From the NCBI RefSeq assembly GCF_029223865.1, contig NZ_CP119520.1:868001-932000 (forward strand): a stretch of DNA of 64,000 nt. Direction: 5' to 3'. This document shows, piece after piece, positions 1 through 8,686 of the stretch. How positions within the stretch are numbered: position 1 is the stretch's first letter; every line of letters begins with the position of its first letter. The translations under genes and the position numbers were made by a program. This DNA comes from Telluria mixta. Lineage in GTDB: Bacteria; Pseudomonadota; Gammaproteobacteria; Burkholderiales; Burkholderiaceae_D. Under the pieces are notes generated by a model. It was not told where the DNA came from. It ran no database searches and saw nothing but the letters and a program-made list of their open reading frames with translations.

Positions 1-219
1 GCGGTCGCCGAAGCCGCGCACGCCCGCCAGCGTGCCGAAGTAATGGTCGAACGAGCGGTTTTCCTGCATCAGGATGACGACGTGGCGCACGTCCGCGATG
101 CTGCCGCTCTTGCGCTGCGCCGGAACAGCCAGCGCCTCACGCAGCAGCGGCGGCATCGCACTCAGGACGCTCGCGGCGGTAGCGCTCCCGAGGAAGCGGC
201 GGCGTGAAAGACTGGTCAT
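1..219 (-). CDS. Phosphocholine-specific phospholipase C, N-terminal fragment (cut by window edge)
   Basis: Only the first 73 codons are present; the gene runs off the left edge. The N-terminus reads MTSLSRRRFLGS, a twin-arginine (Tat) export signal with a hydrophobic stretch after it. It is followed by VRHVVILMQENRSFDHYFG, the metal-binding opening motif of the PlcC/acid phosphatase superfamily (non-haemolytic phospholipase C and relatives). The exported enzyme would cleave phosphatidylcholine-type lipids. Its ATG overlaps the TGA of the upstream beta-galactosidase (ATGA), so it is probably translated from the same mRNA. The Tat signal and motif are clear; the exact subfamily is inferred from the N-terminus alone. 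Confidence 0.8.
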   Translation of the reverse strand, partial: MTSLSRRRFLGSATAASVLSAMPPLLREALAVPAQRKSGSIADVRHVVILMQENRSFDHYFGTLAGVRGFGDR

Positions 220-1970
220 GCGTCTCCCCTGTCCGCATGCAGCGCCGCCGTGCGGCACACGCTGCCATGCTGTTCGAACACGATCAATTCGTTGCTGCCC
301 TGCCTGAGCAGCGGCGCCGGCACGTACAGGCGGCGCTGCGGGCCGCGTTCCCAGTAGCGGCCAAGATTGAAGCCGTTCAACCACGCGACGCCCTTCGTCC
401 AGCCGGACAGGTCGAGGAAGCAGTCGCCCGGTGCCGCCACGTCGAATGCCGCGCGGTGAAAGCCCGGCCGGTCCGTCGGCCGGCCGTCGTACGCACCGAA
501 CTCCAGCACGTCCAGGTCGCGCAGCGGCAGCGGGACCATCTCCCAGTGATACAGCTTGTTGATGCCGAGCCTGACCCAGCCCAGCAAGCCCTTGCGGTCC
601 TGCAGGTCCGGGCCGTAGTTCACGCGCCCCTGGTTCTCGACGAGCAGTTCGATGATGCAGGGGCCGCCCGGCAGGTCGACGTCGATGGCGAACGGCCCGT
701 CGCGTTCGAGCACGCCGACGGGAACGCCGTCGACGAACACCTGCGCGCGGTCGTGCACACGCTCGGCCGACAGCCGGACAAGGCCGGTCGGATGGCGCGT
801 CCGTGTGCGGTACAACGTGTAGCCATACGACTGGCCCAGCGCTTCCATCGACCGCGGCGCGGCCGCTTCGACGATCGTGCCCAGCCGGGCGACGTTGTCC
901 GCCAGCGCCGCGTAGGCCGTGAAGCGGATGGGACCAAGGTCGAGCCGCGGCACTGGCGCCGGCAACGCCAGCGGCGGCAGGTCGACGTACTTGCCGATCA
1001 CCTTGCGGAACCCGTGGTACTTCGCCGTCGGCTCGCCGTTCTCGCTCAGCGGCGCGTCGTAGTCGTACGAGTGCACCGTCGGCTGATAGCGGCGCGTCTC
1101 CAGGTCCGTGTTCGCGCCGTTCATGAAGCCGAAGCTCGTCCCGCCGTGGAACATGTAGACGTTGACGGAGGCGCCCGCCGCCATGATCTCGTCCAGCGCG
1201 GCCGCGGCGTCAATCGCATCGCGCGTGTGGTGCGGCTCGCCCCAGTGGTCGAACCAGCCGTTCCAGAACTCCATGCACATCAGCGGCGCATCCGGCTGGT
1301 AGCGGCGCAGTGTCGCGAACTCCTCCGTCGCACGCGAACCGAAGTTCGCCGTCTTCCACACGCCGTCCAGCGTGCCGTGCGTGAGCATGTGGTCCGTCGC
1401 GCCGTCGGACGTGAACAGCAGCGTCTCGACGCCCAGTTCCACCATCAGGTCGCGCAGCCAGGCCAGATATGCCTGGTCGCTGCCGTAGCTGCCGTACTCG
1501 TTCTCGACCTGCATCGCGATCACGGGGCCGCCGCGCTGGATCTGCAGCGGCAGCAGCCGTGGCAGCAGCGCCTCGTAGAACCGCCGCACGGCCGCCAGGT
1601 AAGGCGGATAACAGCAGCGCACCTCCATGTCCGGATCGGCCAGCAGCCACGCGGGCAGGCCGCCGAATTCCCATTCCGCGCAGATGAACGGACCCGGACG
1701 CACGATCACGTACAGGCCGAGCGCCTGCGCCGTCTCGACGAAGCGGACCAGGTCCGCCATGCCGTCGAAGTCGAATGCGCCCGGCCGCGGCTCGTGCACG
1801 TTCCACGCAACGTAGGTCTCGACGGTGTTCAGGCCCATCGCCCGCAGCTTGCGCAGCCGGTCCTCCCAGTACGCGGGCGGGATGCGGAAGTAGTGCAACG
1901 CGCCGGACAGGATCCGGAATGGCCGCCCGTCCAGCAGGAAGCCGCTGCCCTCGATACGAAAATCACCCAT
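216..1970 (-). CDS. Beta-galactosidase, glycoside hydrolase family 35
   Basis: 584 residues with the GH35 TIM barrel at the N-terminus (residues about 5-320) and beta domains after it. The family motifs are plain: LSGALHYFRIPP near residue 21, the acid/base Glu158 in QVENEYG, and the nucleophile Glu234 in CMEFWNGWFDHWGE. It should release terminal beta-linked galactose from oligosaccharides. No signal peptide is visible, so it probably acts in the cytoplasm on imported sugars. It starts 10 bases after the TonB receptor stop, with AAAGG upstream of the ATG, and overlaps the next gene by four bases. It is part of the LacI-controlled sugar locus. Confidence 0.93.
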   Translation of the reverse strand: MGDFRIEGSGFLLDGRPFRILSGALHYFRIPPAYWEDRLRKLRAMGLNTVETYVAWNVHEPRPGAFDFDGMADLVRFVETAQALGLYVIVRPGPFICAEWEFGGLPAWLLADPDMEVRCCYPPYLAAVRRFYEALLPRLLPLQIQRGGPVIAMQVENEYGSYGSDQAYLAWLRDLMVELGVETLLFTSDGATDHMLTHGTLDGVWKTANFGSRATEEFATLRRYQPDAPLMCMEFWNGWFDHWGEPHHTRDAIDAAAALDEIMAAGASVNVYMFHGGTSFGFMNGANTDLETRRYQPTVHSYDYDAPLSENGEPTAKYHGFRKVIGKYVDLPPLALPAPVPRLDLGPIRFTAYAALADNVARLGTIVEAAAPRSMEALGQSYGYTLYRTRTRHPTGLVRLSAERVHDRAQVFVDGVPVGVLERDGPFAIDVDLPGGPCIIELLVENQGRVNYGPDLQDRKGLLGWVRLGINKLYHWEMVPLPLRDLDVLEFGAYDGRPTDRPGFHRAAFDVAAPGDCFLDLSGWTKGVAWLNGFNLGRYWERGPQRRLYVPAPLLRQGSNELIVFEQHGSVCRTAALHADRGDA

Positions 1971-1980
1971 GTCCGGCCTT

Positions 1981-4836
1981 TCAATACTTGAAGCGCGCGC
2001 CGACGTAGTACTGGCGTCCGCTGCTGTGCAGGGCCGTCGTCGCGGCGAACGGGATGTTCGCGTCGGCGGCGTTGTAGTAACGCAGCGTCGGGTTGTTCAG
2101 GTTCAGGCCCTCGAACGTCAGCGTGATCGATTCCGTCAGCGTGTAGTTGAGCGAGGCCGCCACTGTGCCCGACGACGCCGCATAGTTCTGCGACAGGCCG
2201 TACAGGCCGGTGCGCGCGGCACCGCGCCACGAGTACACGAGGCGCGCGCTGAACTTGTCGTTCTCGTAGAAGCCGCCCGCCGTGTACGAGTTGCGCGACG
2301 CGCCCAGCATCGGCAGGCCGCTCGCCTCCTTGGCGTCGACGTACGTGTAGTTGGCCTGGATGCCGAAGCCGCCCCACACCGGCTGCTCGTAGCCGAATTC
2401 GATGCCCTTCGAGCGGCCCGTCGTCATCGTTGGCGAACTGACCACCGTGCTCACGACCTGTGGCCCGCCCAGCGACGCCGGCACGGCCGTGTTGAGCAGC
2501 TGCTGCGTCGACGTGCCCGAGCCGACCAGCGCGTCGAAGTCGATGAAGAACAGCTGCGCCGACAACAGGCTGCGCGGCTGGAAGTACCACTCGATGCCGA
2601 GGTTGTAGTTGTTCGCGAGGACGGGTCCGAGCTTTGCGTTGCCGCCCGACGCGGTCGACACGGGGTTCACCGCCGGGTTGTAGGCGAAGCTGCTGATGCT
2701 GGCGCCGAGCGCGCTGTAGTCCGGACGCGACATCACGCGCGCCGCCGCCGTGCGCAGCACGAGGTCCTTCGTCGCGTCGTAGACGAGGTTAAGGCTGGGC
2801 AGCGCCTTCGTGTAGCTGGAATCCGTCGTCAGCGTGTAGAAGTTCCCGAAGCGCGAACCGGTCGTGAGCGTCCCGCCCGGCGGCACGAAGCCGGCGCAGG
2901 CCGTCGCCTGGGCCGGGCTGCCGTACGTGATGCCGTTCGTGGCCGACGGCACGCCGCAAGGCAGGCCGGTATTCGTCGTCACGCTCGTTTCCGTCCGCAC
3001 GAGGCGGACGCCCGCATTGCCGCGCCACCGCTCGCCGCCGAAGCGCGCCATGACGTACGCGGCCTTCACTTTTTCCTTCACGGTGAACACGCCGGACACC
3101 GGCTTGTTGAACGCTTCGTTGGCGTTCAGGTTCGCCTGCGACCAGGCGACGACGGCATCCGGCGAGATGTACGGTCCGGTGGCGCCGGTCGCACCCAGGT
3201 TGCTGCCGAAGTCGGACGGGAACATCGCGCCGCCCCAGCCGATGACAGGCAGCGACGCGGCCGGCACCTGGCCGTTCTGCGTCGCGTTCTCGGGCAGGCC
3301 CGCCTTCAGCGGACGCGTACCCGAGCGCTTGTGATCGGAAGCGCGCACCCCGACTTTGATACTGTTCACGAAGCCGCTCTCGAAGCTGTATTCGGCGTCG
3401 AGCTGGCCGTAGTGCTCGCGGTCTTCGCTGTGCTGCAGGCTGTAGCTCTGGTCCGCGCCCGAGTTACCCGGGTTCGACGTCAGGTTCGCGGCCGACACGC
3501 CGTTCGGCAGCAGCACCGTCACCGGATCGTTCGGGCCATTGTAGACATAGCCGGTCGCGGTATTCGGCAGGAACGCATAGTTCCAGTACAGGTAAGTGTC
3601 GCCCTCGGCCTTCGTGCTGCCGCCGCGGCCCGTCACGCGCAGGGCGTCGTTCACGCGCCATTTGAAGTCGACGTTCTCATAGCCCGTGCGCGACGCGGCG
3701 CTCGGGTTCACCTGCGATTCCAGCTGCGTGCCCGTGGCCGCGCCGGTGTTGTCGAATTGCGCGGAGGTGACGGCGCCGTTCGCGACCGTCACGTTCGTCG
3801 GGATGATACCGCCGCTGATGGAGTTCGTCGGCCGTACGACGAAGCGGTTGTTCGAATAACTGGCGGCCAGCTTGGAGCGGAAGATGTCGGCATTGATCGT
3901 GAAGTCGTCCGTCACCTTGAATTCGACGCCGAGCGAGCCGCCGGTGCGCTTGCGCTCCTGCTGGAACAGGCTCTCGATCACTTCCGACACAAACGGCGTG
4001 CCGGCCAATGCGCCGTTGTTTGCCTTGCCGGCACTGGTCGCGGCGCCGATGCGGCCCCACGTGATCTGCTGGCTGTCACGGCGCACGTTGCGCTTCTGGT
4101 CGAACACCTGCAGCATGACGCCGGCCGTGCGGTTCGCGTTCGTCCAGTTGAGGAACGCGGCCAGCTGCGGATTCGTCTTGCCTGCGAGATCGGAGTACAC
4201 GCCCTGCACGCTCGCCTCGGCGGTGAACGGCTTTTTGCTGTCGAGCGGGCGGCGCGTGATGATGTCGACGGCGCCAGCGACGCCGCCCTCGAGCTGGTCG
4301 GCTTCCGCGCTCTTGTGCACGACGACCTGGCTGACGATTTCGGAAGGCAACAGCAGGAAGCTGACGCTGCGCGCCGCGCCCGAGCCGCTGGAACCGGCGC
4401 CGCCCGCCAACTGGTCGCTCGCGTCCCAGTCGGCCGTCGCGACGGAGTGGCCGTTGATCGTCGTGAGCGACAGGCTGGGGCTCGTGCCGCGCATGCTCAC
4501 GCGGTCGTTCTCGTCGTAGCCGCCCTGCCCGCCACTGCCGGCCAGCGTGTTCACGCCAGGGAGCTTCTGCAGCGCGTCGGCCACGTTCTTGTCGGGCATC
4601 TTGCCCACGTCTTCCGCCGTCACGACTTCGCTCATCGTGTCGTTGTTGCGCTTCTTTTCCAGCGATTTCTGCTTCGACGCGCGGATGCCCGTCACTTCAA
4701 CCTGCTGGACAGCCGGCCCGTCGTGCGCGGCCTGCGCCGATGCGGCGATGGGTGCGCCGAGGATGGCGCAGGCGACGGCGATCGCCATGGGGTTCAACGG
4801 GTGGTGCACATTGTGAGTCTTGTTATTCGTTGCCAT
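1981..4836 (-). CDS. TonB-dependent receptor, oligosaccharide type
   Basis: 951 residues. The start MATNNKTHN is chosen because CAGGAG lies 4-12 bases upstream; an in-frame extension of 11 residues has no such site. A signal peptide ends near ASAQA. The plug follows, opening with VQQVEVTGIRASKQKSLEKK and DVGKMPDKNVADALQKLPGV, typical of the large TIGR01782-type receptors that accompany polysaccharide-utilisation genes. The barrel ends in an aromatic residue (YYVGARFKY), as outer-membrane barrels do. It should take oligosaccharides across the outer membrane using TonB energy. It lies between GH88 and GH35 in the same operon, which suggests a uronic-acid and galactose-containing substrate (inference). 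Confidence 0.92.
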   Translation of the reverse strand: MATNNKTHNVHHPLNPMAIAVACAILGAPIAASAQAAHDGPAVQQVEVTGIRASKQKSLEKKRNNDTMSEVVTAEDVGKMPDKNVADALQKLPGVNTLAGSGGQGGYDENDRVSMRGTSPSLSLTTINGHSVATADWDASDQLAGGAGSSGSGAARSVSFLLLPSEIVSQVVVHKSAEADQLEGGVAGAVDIITRRPLDSKKPFTAEASVQGVYSDLAGKTNPQLAAFLNWTNANRTAGVMLQVFDQKRNVRRDSQQITWGRIGAATSAGKANNGALAGTPFVSEVIESLFQQERKRTGGSLGVEFKVTDDFTINADIFRSKLAASYSNNRFVVRPTNSISGGIIPTNVTVANGAVTSAQFDNTGAATGTQLESQVNPSAASRTGYENVDFKWRVNDALRVTGRGGSTKAEGDTYLYWNYAFLPNTATGYVYNGPNDPVTVLLPNGVSAANLTSNPGNSGADQSYSLQHSEDREHYGQLDAEYSFESGFVNSIKVGVRASDHKRSGTRPLKAGLPENATQNGQVPAASLPVIGWGGAMFPSDFGSNLGATGATGPYISPDAVVAWSQANLNANEAFNKPVSGVFTVKEKVKAAYVMARFGGERWRGNAGVRLVRTETSVTTNTGLPCGVPSATNGITYGSPAQATACAGFVPPGGTLTTGSRFGNFYTLTTDSSYTKALPSLNLVYDATKDLVLRTAAARVMSRPDYSALGASISSFAYNPAVNPVSTASGGNAKLGPVLANNYNLGIEWYFQPRSLLSAQLFFIDFDALVGSGTSTQQLLNTAVPASLGGPQVVSTVVSSPTMTTGRSKGIEFGYEQPVWGGFGIQANYTYVDAKEASGLPMLGASRNSYTAGGFYENDKFSARLVYSWRGAARTGLYGLSQNYAASSGTVAASLNYTLTESITLTFEGLNLNNPTLRYYNAADANIPFAATTALHSSGRQYYVGARFKY

Positions 4837-4878
4837 CTTCAACTCCTGTCTCCGGTTCCACGATATCACTGCTGTTCA

Positions 4879-4898
4879 GGGCGCGGTATATCGCGCCC
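4879..4898 (-). other. Intercistronic hairpin in the TonB receptor leader
   Basis: A 7-bp GC-only inverted repeat (GGGCGCG ... CGCGCCC) with a 6-base loop lies in the 92-base gap between the GH88 stop and the TonB receptor start. No T-run follows on the minus strand, so it is not a standard intrinsic terminator. It may be an mRNA processing or stabilising structure, allowing different expression of the hydrolase and the receptor. Confidence 0.5.
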
Positions 4899-4928
4899 GC
4901 CCTTGCGGCCATGCCGCTTTTTGTATAA

Positions 4929-6098
4929 CTACCAATAGCCGGTCGCGCCGTGCAGAACGCGCGCCAATGCCTCCAGGTAGAAGTAATCGCCCCACAAACT
5001 CGGTTCGTCGACGCCCTGCCCGTGCGGCTTGCTGTACACGCCGTGCAGCAGCAGCGCATTGCTGGCCGGCGCGCGCGCCGCGCAATGCGTGACGAGGCCG
5101 CGCAGCATGTGCAGCGCCGCGTCGCGGTAGCGCCGCCCTGTTTCGTCGTCCAGGTGACCGGCCAGTTCGAGCAGGCCGCACGCGGCGATCGCGCTGGCCG
5201 AGCTGTCCCACGGTTCGCCGCTGCCCGGGCCGAATGCGAGATCCCAATACGCGATACCGTTCGGCGGCAGGTGCGCGATGAAGTAGTCGGCCTGGCGCAT
5301 GGCGACATCCAGCAGGCCCAGGCCCGGCGCGTAGCCATGGTTCAGCGCGAAGCCGTACATGCCCCACGCCTGGCCACGCGCCCAGCAGGAATCGTCGGCC
5401 AGGCCCTGCGCCGTGCTGCCGTACAGCGGCGCGCCCGTCTCAGGATCGAAGTGGTACGTATGAAAACTCGAGTCGTCGGGGCGCACGAGGAAGTCGCGCG
5501 AGCGCTCCAGGTGGGTCATTGCGGCGTCGCGGTAACGCGCTGCGCCGTTCGCCGCCGCGGCCCAGTGCAGCAGCGGCAGGTTCATCAGGCAGTCGATGAT
5601 CATGCGGCCGCGCTGGGCCGGGTCGTCGAGGTCGCCCCAGGCCTGGATGATGCCGGCGCGCGGCAGGTAGCGCCGCATCAGGTAGTCGGCGGCTCCCAGC
5701 GCGACGGTGCGCGCGTGTGCGTCGCCGCGAATGCGCCACGCGGCCACGCACGACGGCATGTATAAAAAGCCGAGATCGTGGTGATCGATCTGGATGCGCT
5801 TTTCCAGGCGCGCCTCGAAGCCGGCCAGGTGCGCGTGGGCCACCGTGCGGAAGGCCGACCGGCCGGTCAGCTCGTGGGCGAGCCACAGCATGCCGGTCCA
5901 GAAGCCCGTGGTCCAGCCGGAGTTGGCGCCGTCCGGATAATCGAGCCAGCGGCGCGGCCGGTAGCGGTCATCCGGTGCCGTATCGTCGGGGAAGCGCTGG
6001 CCGAATTCGGCCAGCGTGCCTTCCAGCTGGGCCAGGGCCTGGTCCAGCGCGCCGCGGAACAGGTCCCGGTCGGTGGCGTCGAGTTGGAGTGTCGTCAT
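4929..6098 (-). CDS. Unsaturated glucuronyl/galacturonyl hydrolase, GH88
   Basis: 389 residues, an alpha6/alpha6 barrel enzyme that removes the 4,5-unsaturated uronic acid left by polysaccharide lyases. Asp108 in HHDLGF and Asp169 in RMIIDCLMNLPLL match the two catalytic aspartates of Bacillus UGL (Asp88 and Asp149); the spacing of 61 residues is the same, which favours GH88 over GH105. W51, W62 and the GWTTGFWTG segment are also typical. There is no signal peptide, so it acts in the cytoplasm on imported unsaturated oligosaccharides. The start lies 50 bases after the binding-protein stop, and a LacI-type palindrome sits only 13 bases upstream of the ATG. Confidence 0.92.
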   Translation of the reverse strand: MTTLQLDATDRDLFRGALDQALAQLEGTLAEFGQRFPDDTAPDDRYRPRRWLDYPDGANSGWTTGFWTGMLWLAHELTGRSAFRTVAHAHLAGFEARLEKRIQIDHHDLGFLYMPSCVAAWRIRGDAHARTVALGAADYLMRRYLPRAGIIQAWGDLDDPAQRGRMIIDCLMNLPLLHWAAAANGAARYRDAAMTHLERSRDFLVRPDDSSFHTYHFDPETGAPLYGSTAQGLADDSCWARGQAWGMYGFALNHGYAPGLGLLDVAMRQADYFIAHLPPNGIAYWDLAFGPGSGEPWDSSASAIAACGLLELAGHLDDETGRRYRDAALHMLRGLVTHCAARAPASNALLLHGVYSKPHGQGVDEPSLWGDYFYLEALARVLHGATGYW

Positions 6099-6110
6099 GT
6101 AGGTGATGAT

Positions 6111-6125
6111 CCGTTAACGTTAACA
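6111..6125 (-). promoter_or_regulatory. LacI-family operator, copy 3 (before GH88)
   Basis: CCGTTAACGTTAACA contains the perfect 12-bp palindrome GTTAACGTTAAC at 6113-6124. It shares CCGTTAACGTTA with two other sites in this locus. It overlaps the presumed ribosome-binding region of the GH88 gene, an unusual place for an operator. It may block an internal promoter or elongation. Confidence 0.6.
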
Positions 6126-6148
6126 GGTCGGTGCGTGAAAAAATGCCG

Positions 6149-7762
6149 TCATGGCCGTGCCACCCCGGGCTCAACTGCCTTGCTGTCGTAGCGGTCCAGC
6201 GCGCGCTGCATCGCTTCGACGACGAACGGTAATCCGGCCTGGTCGAGCTTGCGCCGGTACGCATCGAAGTGTTCGAGCGGCTCGCGGCCCGTGATGAAAC
6301 GCGTCGTCATCTCGGCCACGTAGATCTTCATGTCGCTCATGATCGCGTTGAACTTGCGCGCATCGCCACTCGCCACTTCCAGCGGCGGCAGCAGCAGTTC
6401 CGTCGACGCGTCCGACCATGTGCGTACCGCGTCCAGCTGCTCGGGCATCGAGTAGAACTGGCGCAGGTAGCGCACGTCCTGCACGAGCGGACCTTGTTGC
6501 GGGCGGGCGTGGGTGAAGATCGCCTCGGCCACGGACAGCTTCGGGTTCTTCATGACAACGTCCGTGTAGCGCGGCTCGCCGTTCACCATCGTGTAGCTGA
6601 CGCCCTCGCGGCCGAAGCTCAAGGTCAGGCCGCCCGCCTCCGAATAACCGTAGTCGAGGAATTTCACGGTCTCCACGACGTGGCGGTTGTTCGGCGTGAT
6701 CGCGGCGCCTACGCCCATGTATTCCTGGCCCGCTTCCGGCCAGGTGACGTAGCGCTTGCCGCCGGGGCCCTGCGGGTACCGTGTCGCGACCAGTTTGAAG
6801 CCGGGGAAGCGCCCGCGGTTCATCGCCGTGAAGCGCGCGAGGCCGCTGCCGTTATAGCCCGCATAGGCGCCGACGAGGCCATTGGTCATCTTGGCGTCGA
6901 ACTGGCGCTCCGTCTGCGCGAGGTAGTCCGGATCGAGCAGGCCTTCGCGATACCACTGGCGCATCGTCGCGAGGAAGTCGCGGTACGCCGGCTGCGCGGG
7001 GCTGTAGCACACCTTGGTCCCGCAGCGATAGAACTCGGGCGCAAGGCCGAAGCCGCCGAGGAACACCCACAGCGGCGGCGGCAGGCCGGGCACGGTCTTT
7101 TCGCCGGGGATCGTCAGCGCGGAGAACGGGATCTCGTCGGCGATGCCGTTGCCGTTCGGGTCGCGTGTTTTAAAAGCCTTCAGCACGCGGTACCAGCCGG
7201 CGATGGTGGACGGCTGCCGGAGGCCCAGTTTATCCAGCCAGTCCTGGCGCACCTGCGGACCCCACACGCTGCGCACCTGCGGGTCGATGCGCAACATCGG
7301 GAAGGCGTAGATCGTGCCGTCGTCCGTGCTGATCTGGCGATAGACGTCGGGGTGTTTGTCGAGCAGCGCCTGCAGGTTCGGCGCGTAGCGGCGGATCAGG
7401 TCGTTCAGCGGGATGACGACGCGGTCCTTCAACGCCTTGCTCGACCCGCCCGGATAGCCGAACCAGTCGGCCTCGATGACGTCCGGGTAGTTGCCCGACA
7501 CGAGCAGCAGGTTGAAGCGTTCACGCTCCGCGCCGAGCGGCGGATGCTGGAAGTCGACCGTGATGCCCGTGCGCTCGGCCAGCACGTGGTAGGCGCTCTG
7601 CTCGCCGTACGACTTCAGCGAGACGGCCGCCTTGCCGTTGAAGTTGGCGAACCACGTCAGGTGCAGCGGCTGCTTCACGATCGGCAGCGTGATCGGCTCC
7701 GGTGCCGCCACCGAGTCCGTTAACGTTACCAGCATCAGCGCAAGAAGAGCGGCGTGTTTCAT
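6149..7762 (-). CDS. Extracellular solute-binding protein of an LplA/YtcQ-like sugar ABC importer
   Basis: 537 residues from the start MKHAALLALMLVTLTDSVAA, a type I signal peptide. The open frame continues upstream, but that part lies antisense-free over the permease gene and is not the protein. After cleavage, the sequence (LTWFANFNGKAAVSLKSYGEQ; NYPDVIEADWFGYPGG; NGNGIADEIPFS) matches the large type 1 binding proteins that pair with LplB/LplC permeases in Firmicutes and import oligosaccharides such as rhamnogalacturonan or glycosaminoglycan pieces. Asp-rich DPNGNGIADE resembles a calcium loop. The start overlaps the permease stop as ATGA. A copy of the LacI-type operator lies inside the signal-peptide codons. 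Confidence 0.88.
   Translation of the reverse strand: MKHAALLALMLVTLTDSVAAPEPITLPIVKQPLHLTWFANFNGKAAVSLKSYGEQSAYHVLAERTGITVDFQHPPLGAERERFNLLLVSGNYPDVIEADWFGYPGGSSKALKDRVVIPLNDLIRRYAPNLQALLDKHPDVYRQISTDDGTIYAFPMLRIDPQVRSVWGPQVRQDWLDKLGLRQPSTIAGWYRVLKAFKTRDPNGNGIADEIPFSALTIPGEKTVPGLPPPLWVFLGGFGLAPEFYRCGTKVCYSPAQPAYRDFLATMRQWYREGLLDPDYLAQTERQFDAKMTNGLVGAYAGYNGSGLARFTAMNRGRFPGFKLVATRYPQGPGGKRYVTWPEAGQEYMGVGAAITPNNRHVVETVKFLDYGYSEAGGLTLSFGREGVSYTMVNGEPRYTDVVMKNPKLSVAEAIFTHARPQQGPLVQDVRYLRQFYSMPEQLDAVRTWSDASTELLLPPLEVASGDARKFNAIMSDMKIYVAEMTTRFITGREPLEHFDAYRRKLDQAGLPFVVEAMQRALDRYDSKAVEPGVARP
7712..7731 (-). promoter_or_regulatory. LacI-family operator, copy 2 (inside the binding-protein gene)
   Basis: CGAGTCCGTTAACGTTACCA is identical over all 20 bases to the site upstream of the LacI-type gene at 10693-10712. 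Here it encodes the residues LVTLTDS of the signal peptide, 31-51 bases after the start codon. A 20-base exact match in and out of coding sequence argues for selection as a protein-binding site. Confidence 0.65.
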
Positions 7763-8682
7763 TCCTTGATCCCTCCCGTGAGAACGCCTTTTACGAACCA
7801 GCGCTGCAGGAACGGGTACACGGCCAGCACGGGAATCGTGGCCACGACGACGGTGGCGTACTTGATCGTGTTCGACAGCGCTTCGCGGCCGATGGCCTCC
7901 CCCGTCATCATCGAATCCGTGCTGCCGGAGACAAGAATCTCGCGCAGCACGAGCTGGATCGGAAACAGGTCGCGGTCGGACAGGTAGATCATCGAATAGA
8001 AGTAGCCGTTCCAATGGCTGACGGCGTAGAACAGGCCGACGACGGCGATGGTCGGCGTGCACAGCGGGACGTACACGCGCAGCAGGATCGTGAAGTCGCC
8101 GGCACCGTCGATGCGCGCCGCTTCCTCGTAGTCCTTGGGCACGGCGTTGAACGCGGCGCGCAGGATGATCAGATTCCATGCGCTGACCGCGAACGGCAGG
8201 ACGATGGCCCAGCGCGAATTCAGCAGGCCCAGGTCGCGCACGAGCAGGTAGTTCGGCACGAGGCCGCCGGAGAAGAACATGGTGAACACGATCAGCACCA
8301 TGAACGTCTTTTCCAGCGGCAGGCGCTGGCGCGACAGCGCGTAGGCGCCGCAGCAGGTCAGCCCGAGGTTGAGCGCGGTGCCGCCGACGACGATCACGAG
8401 CGTGTTGAAAAAGCCGCTGCGCACCATCGGGTTGTCCCACACGCGCTGGAACGCTTCCAGCGAAAAGCCGCGCGGCAGCAGCATGAAGCCGCGGTTGGCC
8501 ATCAGGGCGACGGGATCGGACAGCGACGCGATCAGCACATAATAGAACGGGTAGAACGTGATGAAGCACAGCGCCAGCAGCACGGCCGCGTTGGCGGCAT
8601 CGAAGGCGGCGGAGCCCCAGCCCTGGCGCGGGCGCCAGGCACGGACGTCGGGTTCGGGACGGGTCAGGACACGGGTCGTCAT
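7759..8682 (-). CDS. Carbohydrate ABC transporter permease, LplC/YtcP type
   Basis: 307 residues with six predicted membrane segments. The cytoplasmic EAA loop, which contacts the ATPase, reads EEAARIDGAGDFTILLRVYVPLCTP (around residues 185-210). The N-terminal FITFYPFYYVLIASLSDP and the C-terminal FLQRWFVKGVLTGGIKE are hallmarks of the LplC/YtcP branch of CUT1 permeases. It forms the inner-membrane channel with the neighbouring permease and receives sugar from the binding protein. It overlaps that gene by four bases. No ATPase subunit is encoded nearby. Confidence 0.92.
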   Translation of the reverse strand: MTTRVLTRPEPDVRAWRPRQGWGSAAFDAANAAVLLALCFITFYPFYYVLIASLSDPVALMANRGFMLLPRGFSLEAFQRVWDNPMVRSGFFNTLVIVVGGTALNLGLTCCGAYALSRQRLPLEKTFMVLIVFTMFFSGGLVPNYLLVRDLGLLNSRWAIVLPFAVSAWNLIILRAAFNAVPKDYEEAARIDGAGDFTILLRVYVPLCTPTIAVVGLFYAVSHWNGYFYSMIYLSDRDLFPIQLVLREILVSGSTDSMMTGEAIGREALSNTIKYATVVVATIPVLAVYPFLQRWFVKGVLTGGIKE

Positions 8683-8686
8683 GGCA

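Noticed and set aside
1969..4938. A 989-codon open frame antisense to the TonB receptor
   Set aside because: It is a shadow of the real gene caused by GC-rich codons; it is Arg/Val/His-rich, has no domain and opposes a clear receptor.
6149..8569. An 806-residue protein made of the binding protein plus an N-terminal extension
   Set aside because: The extension lies in the wrong frame of the permease gene and is Arg/Pro-rich; the signal peptide at 7762 is the natural start.
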